64,000 nucleotides of DNA, taken from Manis javanica (taxonomy: Eukaryota > Chordata > Mammalia > Pholidota > Manidae). The notes below the pieces were generated by a model. The model ran no database searches, was not told where the DNA came from, and saw only the letters and a program-made list of their open reading frames with translations. Location of the stretch: NCBI RefSeq assembly GCF_040802235.1, contig NC_133156.1:109832173-109896172 (forward strand). The letters are read 5' to 3'. The position numbers were made by a program, and so were the translations under genes. This document shows, one piece after another, positions 42,486 through 56,245 of this stretch. Position 1 is the first letter of the stretch, and every line of letters begins with the position of its first letter.

Positions 42486-44270
42486 TTAGAGATGAAGAAT
42501 GATGAGCTCTGGGAACTCCAGTGGTGATGAGAAAGAACTTTCTGTTCAAACACCTGGTGAATATGTGAAATGCTTATCACCGAGTGTCATCTTAAACCAG
42601 GTACAGGTTATAGAAATGGTCCTGTAAGTTAAATTAATCTAATAAAACATATACATGCTATTTGAAGCAAAGCATAGAATGGAATTTGAAAACTCAAATG
42701 GAGTCATTTAGTTCAACCGTCTAATATGAAACCTGAAGAACCCTACCCAGGTGGAGGCCTGGGTTCTGGTTCCAGTGCTGCTGTTAAGAAAAAAAAAAAA
42801 GAGATTCTGTCTTCTCTTAAGATGTCTAAGGATTTACTAGATAAAATGGCTGGTCTCTTATAGAGATTCTTTCTGCTTTTAGACCCTTGTCTTGGTTAAG
42901 ATTATTTTATGGAATCTCAGACAAAGATAAAATAGTCAAGGAAAAATGAATCTTAGAAATCAGATTCATAATAACTTCATAAATGAAGATAGTATATAGG
43001 GTAACCCTACAACACCCAAGTACCTACATATATGTTTGTTTCTCTATGAGAAAACAATTCACTTAAAGGAAACAATTAGGGAAATAAGTATTGTGCATAA
43101 TAAAGAACATATTAAAAGTGTAGTATCTACTATAGTTCATAGTGGTAATTTTACAGGATATTTGTGTCACTCCTAGGATGATAAAGAATGGAGAGTAGAT
43201 GACAGTGTGCATTTGGCAATTTCCCCAAATTGCTGTGATGATTTCACCTGGGGAAAGGGAATGTAAACCTCATATTCAACATGTTTTGCTTTTTCTTATC
43301 TTGTTTTGAGTAAATGAATTAGAAATAACTTTGTCATGATTAACCTGATCTGACCACAAAGACAATTTTGATTTCTGGTGATAGTTAAATTTTCCTTCTA
43401 AGCAACACTCAATATAATAATTAAACACCTGGTTTTCTAAAAAAGTCTCAGGAGAACATATGCCAGTGACGTAAAGCCCCAGGTTCTGATGTACAAGGAA
43501 AATGGAGTCGTGGGAGCAGACCTGGCTTTGATAGAAGGGAGCAGGATCCTGAGGATGGAGCCATGTGATTAGAGCCTCTGATTTCCACCGTGGAACGGGC
43601 ATTTGCCGTGGAAGCTCAGCAGCTGAGCCTGGTCCAAGAGCAGTCACTGATGTTACATCCATCTCCAGCCACAGGGATCCTGATGGACAATGCCTAGAAT
43701 GTGAAAGGACCCCCCTGGGGACAGGGATAGGAAGAGAGTGGAGCAGGGAGATCTGGCTGTAGGCAAAGTCCCCTCCCCTTCCATCGGTTTTCTCTCAGAA
43801 AGGAGGACTCATTGACAACTTCAGAACAAGCATGCCATAGAATGCACTTGGTTTATTCTGTCCTGTTTGTGGGAAGGGTAAGGCCATGACCAGACTGTTG
43901 CAGGAGTGTGATCCTGTAGAGAACCGAACACACAGGTGTGCACTGGAGGCCTATCACAAAGGGCTGAGGGGGCTGAGGGTGCTCACAAATGAGAGCTCCT
44001 TTAACCTGGTGTTTCCCTCACGTCTTCAGGAAGTTAACCACCCAGTGACTGAGTGTTTATGTAAGCAATGAGGGAGGCAGTTGGAGTAGTGCCCACTAAT
44101 GTGTGTCCTTTGCACTGCTTGCTGCTGGTTCAGTAGGAAACTTCAGTGAAAGCAACTTTAAACCAAAGCTTAATTATTTTCTCCATGATTCCTTGAACCC
44201 AGACTGGCTATGTGGTCTACCTATCTCATGAAGATAGTTAGACTGGAATCACCTCAATAATTCCTTCCTT
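42486..44270. other. Intergenic, no gene recognised
   Basis: No gene, RNA or confidently named repeat seen. The antisense 128-codon ORF at 43276-43662 has no recognisable motif or splice-supported context. Confidence 0.5.
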
Positions 44271-44274
44271 TCAA

Positions 44275-44470
44275 ATAGGACCAGGCACTATTCTTGGTGT
44301 TGGGGAGACAACCACCAATGAAACCAAACCCTTGCTCTCATGGAGTAGGCATTCTAGTGGGGGACACAGATACTGAACAATAGATATATAATGCCTGATA
44401 TGTGACATGTCACAAGTAAATAAAGCAGGATTTAGGGATAAGTCATGACAGGAGTAACTGTTACAGATAA
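44275..44470 (-). repeat. L2 3' end, antisense
   Basis: 'ccaggcactattcttggtgttggggagacaa', 'cccttgctctcatggagtaggcattctagtgggggacacagatac' match the reverse L2 tail. Confidence 0.75.
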
Positions 44471-44594
44471 CATGGTTGGTGTGTTTCTAGAACAGTGTCT
44501 GTCACAGCCAAATCAGTTTTTTAAAAAAAGGCACACACATTTTAAGTAGATTATTCCTAAGGGAATGACCTGATAATTATAGCAGTTAGATTGT

Positions 44595-44850
44595 TTTTAA
44601 AACTTGATGTATAACTAACATATAACATTATCTTAGTTTCAGGTGTACAACATAATCAATCTTTGTATACACTGTGCAATGATCACCATAATAAATATAG
44701 ATAACAATCATCACCATGTGTAGCTACAGAATTTTTTTTCTTCTGTTGAGAACTTTTAAGATACACTCTTTTAGCAACTTTCAAATATGCGCTGCAGTAT
44801 TATTAACTGTGGTAACCATGTTATGCATTGTATCCCCAACAGTTAGATGT
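44595..44850 (-). repeat. L1 3' UTR fragment, antisense
   Basis: 'taacatataacattatcttagtttcaggtgtacaacataatc', 'gtgcaatgatcaccataataaatatag' is the common antisense L1 3' UTR. Confidence 0.75.
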
Positions 44851-44856
44851 CATGAA

Positions 44857-45048
44857 GTAGTGGTTATCAAACTACAGTGTGCATCAGAATTAACTGGAGC
44901 TTTTATTAAAACCCAGCTTGTTGGACCCCCCTCTCCAGAGTTTCAGATTCAGTGAGTCTGGGTGAAGCCTGAGAATGTGAATTTCTAATAGGTTCCCAGG
45001 TAATGCTGATACTGGGGTCTAAGGCCACACTTTGAGACCCACTGTTGT
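44857..45048 (+). mobile_element. MER5A hAT-Charlie DNA transposon, near full length
   Basis: Starts cagtggttatcaaac-like ('tagtggttatcaaactac'). Continues 'gtgcatcagaattaactggagc', 'ctccagagtttcagattcagtgagtctggg', 'aggttcccaggtaatgctgatac', and ends 'cacactttgagacccactg', completing the terminal inverted repeats. A non-autonomous element of about 190 bp. Confidence 0.9.
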
Positions 45049-45912
45049 AACAAAACCTTTTAAAGATCATTTTTAAAACTGTTAAAACAAACTAAAACCA
45101 ATGGATCTGATATTCTGTAAATGATTCTTGTGATTTAGGATTAAGTTTTTAATAATAAAAGCATATCCTCTTTCAAAAAAGGCTATATTTCAAACAGCTG
45201 GAAGTGATGAAAATGTGCTTTGAAAAATGTTAGATGTCTCAGAAAGTGGCTTCCATGATGACTTTAATATGTTCAGTGAAGGTGCTGTTGTAGAAAATTG
45301 TTGTGAAGAATCTGAATAAAGTTATTCATAAATGTGTTAAAGAAGCTCAATTCAAGTGACTTTTATATGTGGGCAGAGAGATCAGGATATAGTCTTAATT
45401 TTCATAATTGACTCAAAGGTCACATATAAGAATATAACTAACACTGTGAATTGAAGACTTCAATATCATTGGTTTATATTATTAACTAATGGTATTTTTG
45501 TGTCTATATGTAACCTAAAGGGGAATTAAGTTAGTACAATAATATTTAAATAATTTTAAAAATTACTTGGAGTAAATCATAAGAAGAATCGCTGACTGGG
45601 AGATCCTGTAGGTCATATGATTGAATCTAACCTGTTACTCTAACTGTATCCACTTTGAAGTGGATACTATGGGCTGAAATCTATGTCATAAGTGTGATGT
45701 CTCAGCTTCAGCAGAGGACTTTATGGGACATAACAAAATTGAAGATGGGAAGGCATCTACATGAGGAAAACACCAGCAAGTTTCCCCAAATTACTTTTCC
45801 TTCCTCCCCTGTCCCTTGTTTCCTCTCCTCCTGATCTCTGCCACCCTCTGAAAAAGAGCACCAGTACTGTATAAATTTCTCTGCCAGGCTCTGGATTTCT
45901 TGGAAATTCAGG
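45049..45912. other. Intergenic, no gene recognised
   Basis: A/T-rich, no gene or named repeat recognised. Confidence 0.5.
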
Positions 45913-46307
45913 TGTCAGCTGGATTCTTAGTGGGATGCTCTGGGAAGTCTCCTGTGGATAAAATGAAGGTTCCTGTGGCCAGGGTTCTCACTTGGTCCTG
46001 GTTGGCTAGCTTACTACACGTGTGGGCATGGCTGCAAAGCTGCAGAAAAGCAGAGCAGAGCCTGGAGTGGTAGCAGCACCAAGAACAGAGGCCCAGGATA
46101 GCTGTGTGGCCCAAGAGGCCCAGAGGCAGAGACCAGCCTGCTGCATGCAGACTTGCTCTAAGTGGACGGGATTCTAGTGATTGACCTGCCACTGTGGAAA
46201 TAAAGTTTGGTATAACCTTTTTACCCCAAGAACATTCTACTGTCATTTCTTTGGTCACATTGAATCCATAGTGTACTTGCCTGGGGCAGAAACCCATTGG
46301 CAAGACA
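45913..46307 (+). repeat. Solo-LTR-like repeat, copy 2
   Basis: About 395 bp. Partner of 23198-23667. Shares 'ggttcctgtggccagggttctcact' and the terminal 90-100 bp: aataaag, then ctgtcatttctttggtcacattg, gtgtacttgcctggggcaga, ending ggcaagaca. The central part differs between copies. The antisense ORF 45908-46303 runs across it and is not a gene. Confidence 0.55.
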
Positions 46308-47922
46308 ACTCCATTTCCAAGCTTAGTCAGGTTGTTGGCAGAATCCAGTTTATTATGGTTGTAGGACTGAGCTCCTGCTTCTGGCTCACTGCAAGTTAGG
46401 GTCGTTTGTTCCTAGAGACATTGTTGTCTTTGTTCCTAGAGACATTGCTCTGGTCCTTGTACTTGGGCCCCTATATCTCAAAGTCAGCAAGGGGTGTCAA
46501 ATCCTTACACTGGAATCTTTCTGACTTCCCCTTATGCTACATATCTCTCTTGCCTTTAATTAGAGAGAAGTAAAAATATGGGTACAAGTTAAGTGTCAAA
46601 GTGTGGGTATGGGTTATTTGGAGAGCAAAAATGATATCCTTGCTCACAGCTGTATTCTGGAGCCTACTTGTCAAATGGAGGAAATCCAGAGAGCTGCTTT
46701 ATTAATTAGAGCTAGAAGACATTCACATCAGCTTCTTAACACTTCTAGCAATTGTGGGGAGGATATCCAAAATGAAGGAAGTAAATCCAGTTCTTGCTTC
46801 CCAGTGGAATTTCCTACCTCAGGTTACCTCTGAATTATAGAAGGAAAGTTGCCAGGGTCCTGGACACATCTGGGTCCTGAGGCTGTGCAGATTTCCCCTT
46901 GGAAAAAGATGCATGAAGTTGAGAAGAAAACATTTTACTCATGTCAATGTCTTGGAACTCTTGCCAAGCCTAAATATGCATTCTTATAATGTCACTAATG
47001 GCCTATTTAAGATATTTTAAATTTCTACATTTTTTTTCTAACTTACTGGGTTAATAGAGTTTTTATTGCTATCCTAAGTACTTAACAGATCTTGTTCTGA
47101 AAAATTCCATTTTCATATAAGGAATGTCATCTTCGTTTAGTATCTCTGTCTGAAGTAAACTTGGATTCACTTATTTATTTACTGAGGCCCTATAATACTA
47201 CTTTCATCTAGTTGTTTATATTTTTTTGCCGCATATATACAAAATTAATCTGAGATCATTTGTAATGAAAAGTTACACAAAACAGGGCAGTTAAAATTGA
47301 ATACCATTACATGTAAGGAAATCAAAATACAGCAGTAATCTTTGATTCAACCATTCCTTAGACTTAAAGACCTAAAGCCTTCCTTTTGGCAAACACCTGT
47401 TCAAACTTGCATAACTAACAACTATTTTCAATATTTACTTAGCTGTTTAACAAAATACTAGGCAAATTGGACATGACAACTATTTACATTTATTTGTAAA
47501 TGTAAGGGAAAAGAAACTCCACAGATTTACTTAGGATTTATAGGGGCAGCCAAGTAATAATTAGAAATTGCATTTAATTATAGGATGTGGAAAGTTCAGT
47601 TATTTCTAAGTCATTCAATGGTTTAAAGAAAATACAAATACCATATTCTGTAAGTGATGATAATAGCTTTGAGCACTTGTATAAGATCATGCTTAATTCC
47701 AAAGTTTTTAGGACTTGTCTTTCATTTATTTCTTTAAAATGGCAGTTCCTAATGTAGAAGATACCTCTCAAGGTTGCTTCCAAACTCATATGTTTCTCCC
47801 TTTTCTAGGAACAGACATGACTGCCCAGGATTGGGTCTATTTAGTTTGGGCTGTCACTGTCCTTCCTCTTGCTTCCCCATCACCCACATCACCACCAATG
47901 GCTGATTAAGCCAGGAGGTCTT
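46308..47922. other. Intergenic, no gene recognised
   Basis: A short imperfect tandem repeat of 'ttgttcctagagacattg' lies at 46405-46448. Nothing else is recognised. Confidence 0.5.
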
Positions 47923-47924
47923 TT

Positions 47925-49965
47925 TTAAAAAACAGATTTATTGAGATGTAATTCACATACTATATAACTCACCCATTTAAATTCATCTTTTTTAGTATAT
48001 TCCTATTTTGCAACCATCCCCACAACCTAATTTGAAAATACTGTTGTTCCCTCTGTAAGAAATCCTGTATCTGTTAGCTGTCACTTCCCATTCTCCTCCA
48101 CCACCCTCCCGCTCTAGGCAACACTATTTCATTTCCTGCCTATAGATTTGCCTATTTTGGATGTTTCACCTAAATAAGATCATATAATATGTGTTTTCTT
48201 AGTAGCTGGCTTCTTTCATTTACTGTAATGTTTTCAAAGTTTACCCATGTTGTTGCACACATCATTACTTTAGTCCTCTTTACTGCTAAATAATATTCCA
48301 CTGTATGGATATTCCACATTTTATTTATCCATTCATCAGTTGGTAGACATTTGAGTTGTTTCCACTTTTTTGGCTATTATGGAAATGCTGCTATGAACAT
48401 TCATGTACCAGTTTTCATGTGAACATATATTTTCATTTCTCTTGAGTATATACCTAGAAGCGGAATTGTTGGGTCATATGACATCTCTGTTCAACATTTT
48501 GAAGAACTGCCAAATTATTTTCCAAAGCAGATGAACCATTTTATATTTCTATCAACAGTGCTTGAGGATTCCAATTTCTCCACATCCTTTTGCAACACTT
48601 GTCTTTTTAATTATAGCCATGCTAGGGGGTGTGATGTAATATTACACTGTGGTTTTGCTTTCCATTTTCCTAATAACTAATGATGTTGAATATCATTTCA
48701 TGTGCTAATTGGCCATTTGTATATCTTCTTTGGAGAAATGGTTTCTCAAATCCCTTGCTCATTTAAAAATTAGATTGTCTTTTTTGTTGTTAAGCTGTAA
48801 GTGTTCTTTATGTATTTTGGAAACAAACCCCTTTTCAGATATCTGACTTTCTCTCCTTCTAAGGTTTGTCTTTTACTTTCTTGATATTATTTATAGCAAA
48901 ACACTTCGATTTTGGTGTGGTCCAATTTGTTTTTGTTTTGTCACTGTGCTTTTGGTGTCGTAACTAACAACCATTGCCTAACCCAAAATCACAATGACTT
49001 ACTTCTATTTTTCTTCTGATTTTTATAGTTTTATCTGTTAATTTAGATCTATGATATATTTTGAGTTAATCTTTGTGTATGGTGTGAGGGGGTTGAACTT
49101 CAGTCTTTTTCATTGGATATGCAGGTATGCCAGCACTGGTTGTTGAAAAGGCGATTCCTTCCTCATTGGATTATCTTGACATCCTTGCTGAAAAATCAAT
49201 ATTAAACATAAATGTAAGGATTATTTTTGAACTCTCAATACTATTCCATTGATCTGTGTTTACGCTTGTAGCAGTATCATGCTGTCTTGATTACTGTAGC
49301 TTGCCTTAAGTTTGAAATTCGGCTTTCCTATTTTTCAAGATGGATTTGGCAATTCTGGGTCCCTTGCATTATAATTTCTGCAAAAAAGCCATCTATGGTT
49401 TTGATAGGGATTGCACTGACAGTATAAATCCATTTTTGAGTATTGTCATTTTAAGAATATTAAGTCTTCTGATATATGAATAGATATATCTTTTCCTGTA
49501 TTTAGATCTTTTAAAATTTATTTCGATACTGTTTTATAGTTTGCAGTGTAAAGTCCTATACTTCTTTTAATTTATATCTAAGCACTTTATTTTTCTTGAT
49601 GTTGTTATGATTTTTAATTTTATTTTCAGTTGTTCTTTGCTAATGTACAGAAATACACTGATTTTTCTCACCTAATTGCCCTTGCTAGTACTCCAGTATA
49701 ATATTGATTAGAAGTGGGGTGAACAGACATCTTTGTCTTTTTCCTTATCTTAAAGGGAAATATTTAGTCTTTCCCCATTAACGTTTACTCTGTGGTTTTC
49801 ATAGATGCCCTTTATAAGGTTAAGGAGGTTCCCTTTCCCCTTGTTAAGCATTTTTAATGAAAAGGTGTTGGATTTTGTGAAGTTTTTTTTTAATTCATTG
49901 AGATGATTATGTAGTTTCTGTCCTTTATGCTATTAAAATATTTTATTACACTGATATTTGGACTC
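47925..49965 (-). mobile_element. Old L1 (L1M-type), antisense, about 2 kb
   Basis: Begins 'aacagatttattgagatgtaattcacatactatataactcaccc' (reverse 3' UTR). Continues through 'ggatattccacattttatttatccattcatcagttgg', 'gtcatatgacatctctg', 'tttctctccttctaaggtttg' and reverse ORF2-like sequence to about 49965. Heavily decayed, no usable frame. Confidence 0.85.
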
Positions 49966-51570
49966 CAGAGATTCTTGATGTCAGATAAGCCAATCAAAAC
50001 TATTCCCTTTCCTGGGAAAACTCAAAGTTCGAACTCAGATTTAGAGACTTGCAGTCATTTTAATAACAAAATGCTGGGGAAAAGGTCCAAACTTGGTTCC
50101 TTCAAAACTTTAGGCACCATTCAAAGACGAGGACAATAGTGGAGCATTCCACGTAATAACCGTCAGTGCAGTGATCCCTGAATCTAGGAAACGCTGTGTG
50201 TGTCTAACAGGAGCAGGGAAACTCTCCATGCAGAGGAGCAGTCACTTTGGGGGTCACTGAGAAGAACATGGGGCAGAAAGACACTGACAACTAAGGAGCA
50301 GACAGCTTCTCTCTTTTTTCCCAGTATGAAGAGGAGGCAGACTTTTGGATCAGGGCTGAGTGTCAAGTGGTTGGCGCCTGGGGAAACAATTCTTCTATAA
50401 TCTCAAACCTCTGGGGAAAACCAACATAGTTCCTACATACACTGAAGTCAGGAATCCCTGCACTAGAAAGTCCTTTAAAAAAAAACTAACAGCAGTCATC
50501 AGAGACCTTATAATTTTATTTACTATGTTGTTTCTGTAATTTAAAAAAATTTCCTTTTTGCTTTTTGGAGTTTGGTTTTTGAGAAAGTAATGAACTTTTA
50601 AAACTACCATAACTTTAATTGCTATTGGTCTTTGCGAATATTATCTTTGTGCAGTTGATACTATTCAGTCTATTGTAAATCTTAGATTTTAGTTAATTCC
50701 AAAGGGAATAATGTATTGTTCAACGTTTAAAACACAAAACAGAAAATATGTCTTTTGTTGACAGATGACTATGCTGTTTAATTTGACAGAGAGATTGCTC
50801 CTCATCACTGAAGGGGCCTTACATACTTACTGCAGAATAAAATACTTTGATGCGTTCTGTTCATAATTTGGTGTAGTAAAAGGACATTTATAAAGCTATG
50901 ACCAAAATTAAGGCATGTTCTCCTTGTGAATATTAATCACATTTGAAGAAATATAATAATTCAAAAAACTTACTGCTGATTGGCTTTCACAATTTAATAT
51001 ATGCAGAAGGAATAGGAGGGAGGAGATATCTTCCAAAGGTCACTAGGTTGAAACAGCTGTTAGCCTCCCCGTGAACATAGGTGAATTTAGTGTCATTGAA
51101 GATTAGAGTACATGGAGCAGAAAAGAGAAATGAGTGGGAGAAATTTTTTTTGTACAAACCAAAAGTTATAATTTCCCTAGAAGTAGGAATAGAGCAAATA
51201 ATCTACTATTCGAAAACAACAAATCTGTAGAGTGACTTCTAAACATGAAGGTTTAATCTAAGTATCTCCATCTTTCCCACAAATCTTAAGATTTTATAAA
51301 GACATTTGTGAGTAAGAAACCATAACATATGAGTATAAGAACTTAGAAACTAGAAAACCTGATGTAATTAATGTAAGATGAGCCTTGAAAATTGCATTTC
51401 TCTTTTCATCTTTAACTGACTGTAGCAGGAAAGGAATTTAAGCAGCATGGATGTGGATACCACATTCATTTTTATTTATATGATTATTTATATTAAAGAT
51501 AAGTAATACATTTATAAAAGTAATATGTATTTATTGTAGAAAAAGATAATCCAGTCACAACTCACTAATT
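49966..51570. other. Intergenic, no gene recognised
   Basis: No gene, RNA or confidently named repeat seen. Confidence 0.5.
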
Positions 51571-51574
51571 TAAC

Positions 51575-51780
51575 TGATACATAGACTGGATACCTACTGT
51601 GTGCTAGGTATTGGATATTTGTTGGTAAATAAAACCAGTTTATATTAGATCTGCCCCTGCAGAGCTTAGAAACTAGGGAATGAGACAGACAATAACCAGT
51701 AAATAGACAATTTAAAATTGGAATAGTTGCCCAGATAAAGACAGAGACCAGAGAAAGAGAATAACAGTGGAGAATACACT
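51575..51780 (-). repeat. L2 3' end, antisense
   Basis: 'gatacctactgtgtgctaggtattgg', 'gcccctgcagagcttagaaactagggaatgagacagacaataacc' match the reverse L2 tail. Confidence 0.7.
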
Positions 51781-52017
51781 TACATAAGGGAGCTCAGGGG
51801 TTGCACCCCTGAGGAAGAAATTCTAACTGTTACATTTGAAATGTTATCAAAGCAATACATACACATGGTTAAAAAATATCAAACAATAGAGAACTTCTAT
51901 GAAAAATAATTATCTGCCTCTCCTCATACTCCTATTCCCACCCTACTCACCAGAAGCTGCCTTTTTAAAAAAAAAATCTCAGTTGGCTGTTTCCCTTACT
52001 AGTTGCTGCCATATGTC

Positions 52018-52165
52018 TAAATCACTGGTTTTCAACACTGGTTCTCACTTGAATCACTTTAGGAAGTTTGGAAAATATACCAAATGTGTGGGCCTTACCT
52101 GCAAACGTTCAACTTTAACCAGGAGTGACGGCATCAACATTTACTTCTGCTCTGGTTAGAGAAAA
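52018..52165 (+). repeat. MER5-like hAT-Charlie fragment
   Basis: 'atcactggttttcaacactggttctcacttgaatcactttagg' then 'gtgtgggccttacctgc', and a reversed 'ctctggtta'-like end. Diverged. Confidence 0.5.
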
Positions 52166-52661
52166 AACTTCGAAAGATTTTGATCTTTTGAAATCTACTG
52201 AGATTTGTTTGATGGCCTGGTTTATGAATTGGTGAATGTACCATATACATTGAAAAGAAGGAGTAGTCTGAAGTTATTGAGCTTAGTATATTTTAGTATG
52301 CCCCTCTACTGAAATCTGTCTAATGTTTTTATCATGATTAACACAGGGTTATGTGTTTTTAAGAGAAAGGTCATATAAAGTGCCATTTTCATCCTATCAT
52401 ATCAAGGGTACATTCTACCACATGATTTATGGTCTTTGAAGTTGGCTTTGATCACCTGGCTGATGTAGTGTTTGTCAGGTTTCTCCACTGTAAAGTTACT
52501 CTTTTTTCCCCTTATCCTTATGACAATCCCCTATGAGTGGTCCATACTTAAGAAATGGAGAGTTATGCTTGTACTTCTTTTGGGTGAAGTATCTATATAA
52601 ATTATTTAGAGTACTTCTATGTGGGAAATTTGTCTCTTTCTCCTATAACATTTATATCTTA

Positions 52662-52663
52662 AT

Positions 52664-52709
<46 letters not shown>

Positions 52710-52765
52710 ATCTATCTGTCATCTGCCTATCTATCTATATTCATCTATCCATCCTATTATCCACC
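52662..52765 (+). repeat. (CTAT)n tetranucleotide microsatellite
   Basis: About 12 perfect CTAT units (52663-52710), followed by interrupted variants. Creates a Tyr/Leu/Ser/Ile-rich artefact ORF at 52533-52799. Confidence 0.97.
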
Positions 52766-52974
52766 CTACCATCTATCAACTCTTTCCCTTTCAAGTTAAG
52801 CAAAGAAATAATAATTTTGCTCTATAAGACCTAGTATTATTTCTAAATTTAAACTGACGTGTCTTTTCTTTATGCCAAAACTTAACTGCAAAATAATGTT
52901 AATTCTGTTTGCTTTAATTTTGACTAATATTTGGCTTTTACCTAAAACTTCACAGTAAGATTCTTTATACTTTA

Positions 52975-53075
52975 TTGTTCATTTTTGCAATGATCTATAT
53001 GCTAATGCCATAAACCTCATTTTACAGATGAAGAATAAAATGGTTAAATGTTATTAAGTTCTCATAGCAAATCAT
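52975..53075 (-). repeat. MIR SINE fragment, antisense
   Basis: 'cataaacctcattttacagatgaagaataaaatggttaaatg' is the core of a reverse MIR. Confidence 0.55.
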
Positions 53076-55820
53076 GAACGATGCAGTTTCTTCTGCAACT
53101 GATTCCTAGCTTTGCCCCCACTTAACTGAATCTTGTTACACTGAGTTATCTCTTTGTAAATTTTAAGACTTTAAAGAAAAATAATCCCTCCCATTTGTTT
53201 CTTGCTTTTGGTTCTCTATGTTTAAACTTTCCTTTGTCTCTGAGCAATGAACTTTAAACATACTTTACACTGGAGAGGAGAAATTAAAGCTAGGTTTTTC
53301 TGCAATACTTAGGAAGCCATCAGTTACTTAGACAGCAAGACGATCACCAGTATTGCACATACAGAATGTAAACTGCAAATCCAACAACAAATAAAGAACT
53401 TACTGGTGTTCCTACTTGGAGAAACTTTAGCTTTAGGGTCTTTTGTTTCTGGATTGAGAGCAATACATGTTTGCATTTAAATTTGGAAAGTTTTGCTGAT
53501 ATCAGTTCTTAAAAGTAAACACTCCACACTAAGTGGCTTAACCATAATACGTATATACCAGAAACGGAGAGCTCTGCTATGTGGAGGGAATGGAAAGAAG
53601 AGAGTAAGTGGAGGAGAGCTTGGCATGACTGGTAAAGCTGAGGAAGTGGAGATATGTGTAAAACTTACTTTTAAGAGAATTTAAAAATGAATAATGACAA
53701 CAGCTATATTATGGAAAAAAATCTTTATGTCTTTGTGGTATAAAACAATTTGAAGATCTAAAGCCACTTTCATAACAGGAGAATGGCTTTTGTATCTGAA
53801 TTTAGTTTAGAAAATGATTTACTCAAGAAGTAGTTTAACTTCTGAACCAAATAGTTAAAGTACATGAAAACTAGCTACATCATGATGGCACAAAAAGTAT
53901 TTCACAGATTCATACAGGAAGGAAAAATTTTTATAGCTAGACTGTAAACCTATTAACTGAATGGAACTACTAGATCAAATAAGAATGATGAATTAAAACT
54001 GTGTCAAAATGTAAAAATAAAAACTAGTTTTTGTTATATAAATAATAATGTCCTTATTCTATGGAATGTATTTGTTGCTGACACATTTTTATCAGACCAG
54101 CTTATGGAATCTGCTACGGTGTATAATACTGATAGGTGACTTTCAGTTAATCAGGTAAGTAGTGGCTTATTAAGTAGTCTTACAGCCTCAGCCCAGGTTT
54201 GTTTTCATTTAATTAATTTATGAAGATAGAGTTACTGTGAAATTTTAGCTGAACATAAGATCTTGCTCAAGGTGGTATCCATGAATATTTGTTGGCTCTA
54301 CTCACTTAGAATATTAGTTACTCTACTCTTCTCTTTAAAAATACCTGAAGAGATTCTTTTACTTTGAGCAGTTACAGAGAAAACTGAAGAGACTCTGCAG
54401 TCTATGATATAAATCATGCATAATTTACAAGCAAGTGTATGCCCATCTAAACAGATGACAAACGGCCTATGTGGCAGTGTGTGAGTTGACTAGTCATTTC
54501 TCAGTGGAGTAATGACAAAACCCTGGGCCAGACTGCATATAACCTGTCACTGAGCTATCCTTTTCTTTTAAAAATTTTCCTCTTGTATCATTCCTTGGCC
54601 CCTTCTGTATTCCCTGATTATCTGTACTGGTCCATATGACACTGATTGGTTCTGTGTATCTGAATTGATATGCTAACTGCAGAATTTGCAATCTGTTTAG
54701 CTGCTCTAAAGTTCTTTCTTCCAAATGCAGACTTTCTTTCTCAACCAGGGAAGACTACATTAATTATATTCTGTGGTACTGTTTCTGTTCTCATTTCCTC
54801 TTATGCAAATTGATGTGATATAGGAATTTAGGTGGTGTGATACTCCTTTAATTTAAACATACTCTACCTGGAAAAGCTTATTAATACTTGGGCATACTTA
54901 CTATGCAATGATTGCTAGCATATTATCACTCGCTGCATAAGAAGAGGTTCTATGAATTGCCTTGGCTTTAGCAGAGAAAGAAAAAATTTTCCGGGATCAA
55001 ATATTACCTGAAATATTCTTGTTTATTTTTTAGGAAATCATGCACTTGGGTAAACTTCTTTGGGGAGTTTCTTTCCTCATCTGAAAGGATAAAAAGAGGC
55101 TGACCCCTTACAAGCTTTATTCTTCTATGATTTAATGATTTATTTGGGAAAATCTTCTATGACAAGTTCATAAGAAATCCTTACGAATTTAAAAGATGAT
55201 AAGGTTTTTGGGAAGCAGAAAATAGTTCCTTTTTTCATTCAAATCAAACTAGTGATCACTGGTTCAGTAAGTAAAAAGACATTTAAAAACATTTGGTTAC
55301 CTTGGTTTTATCTTGACTATTACTGTCAATGTAAATGTTGAGCATGTTTTGTTTTTGTGTACTAAAACAACTGATGGAAACAAACATCTAAGTAAAAAAA
55401 GACACTGAAAAGTTGAATAATATTTTGGATTTAAAGCTACTTTTGTTTTAAAACAAGGACATTGTGCTGAATATATGGTCAACAAATAAAGAAACTGGGT
55501 ACTCATTATAATGTTCACTTGGATATTACCAGTAAAGAAAAATTCTATGTAAAGTTTGATAGATTAAGGCTATTCCTATACATTCAAAGTGAAATTAAGA
55601 ATGTGACAATTGTTTTCTTGGATGTTTCCAGGAAGAACAATTTTTGACTTGCAAAATTTCAAAAATTGCTTCAGTGATCCACCCTACTCTTTATACAAAG
55701 AAAGCATCAAAGATATTTTGCAACGGATTTTAATTAATCTATTCTAATTATAGCTGGGGAGTGACTGTTATAGGGTAAGAGATTTCTTTCCCAGCTGATC
55801 AAAATGTTCTAAAATTGATT
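53076..55820. other. Intergenic, no gene recognised
   Basis: A/T-rich. I see no gene, RNA or confidently named repeat. The 'tggcagtgtgtgag' text near 54471 is not a miR-449 sequence. Confidence 0.5.
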
Positions 55821-55824
55821 TGGT

Positions 55825-55935
55825 GAGGGCTGCACAATTCCATGAATACACTAAGAATCATTGGATTGTCACTTTAAAAGGGTGAACTTTATGCAGTGTG
55901 GATTATAACTCAGTAAAGCTTAAAACAAAAAACAG
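55825..55935 (+). repeat. Old L1 3' UTR tail
   Basis: 'attggattgtcactttaaaagggtgaactttatgcagtgtggattataactcagtaaagctt' followed by an A-rich tail is the classic L1M 3' end. Confidence 0.8.
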
Positions 55936-55984
55936 TGTTTTTGAAGAAAGTAGCAAGAAAAACGAACCAACATTTAAGCAGAAA

Positions 55985-56245
55985 TATTGAGTGGTGAAGA
56001 GTTGCTCTGGAGCAGAACATCTGGGTTTTAGTCCTACCTCAACCATTTACTAATTGTGGGATCTAGCACATCATTTAGCCTCTCCTTGCCTCAGTTTCCT
56101 CTCTGGAAAGTGGAGCTACTGGCAGGGCCTAATTCACTCACAGGCAGTGTACATGGGTTTTTGCGTGACTGAACGTGTTATCTGAAGCCAAGCACAGAGC
56201 TCACCTTAGAGCTCAATAAATGTTAGCTATTATTTGTAGAGCGCT
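55985..56245 (+). repeat. MIR SINE, near full length
   Basis: 'gcagaacatctgggttttagtcctacctcaaccatttactaattgtggg', 'ttgcctcagtttcctctctggaaagtggagc', ending 'gagctcaataaatgttagctattattt'. Confidence 0.9.

Noticed and set aside
45908-46303. 131-codon - strand ORF similar to one at 23580-23843
   Set aside because: The similarity comes from the shared LTR-like repeat read in antisense. No protein motif is seen.
52533-52799. 88-codon ORF with repeating Ser-Ile-Tyr-Leu
   Set aside because: Translation of the (CTAT)n microsatellite.
54465-54500. miR-449-like text (tggcagtgtgtgag)
   Set aside because: Matches only the first bases of the seed region and diverges right after; no hairpin partner was seen. 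The same applies to aggcagtgtacatgg near 56141, which lies inside a MIR.
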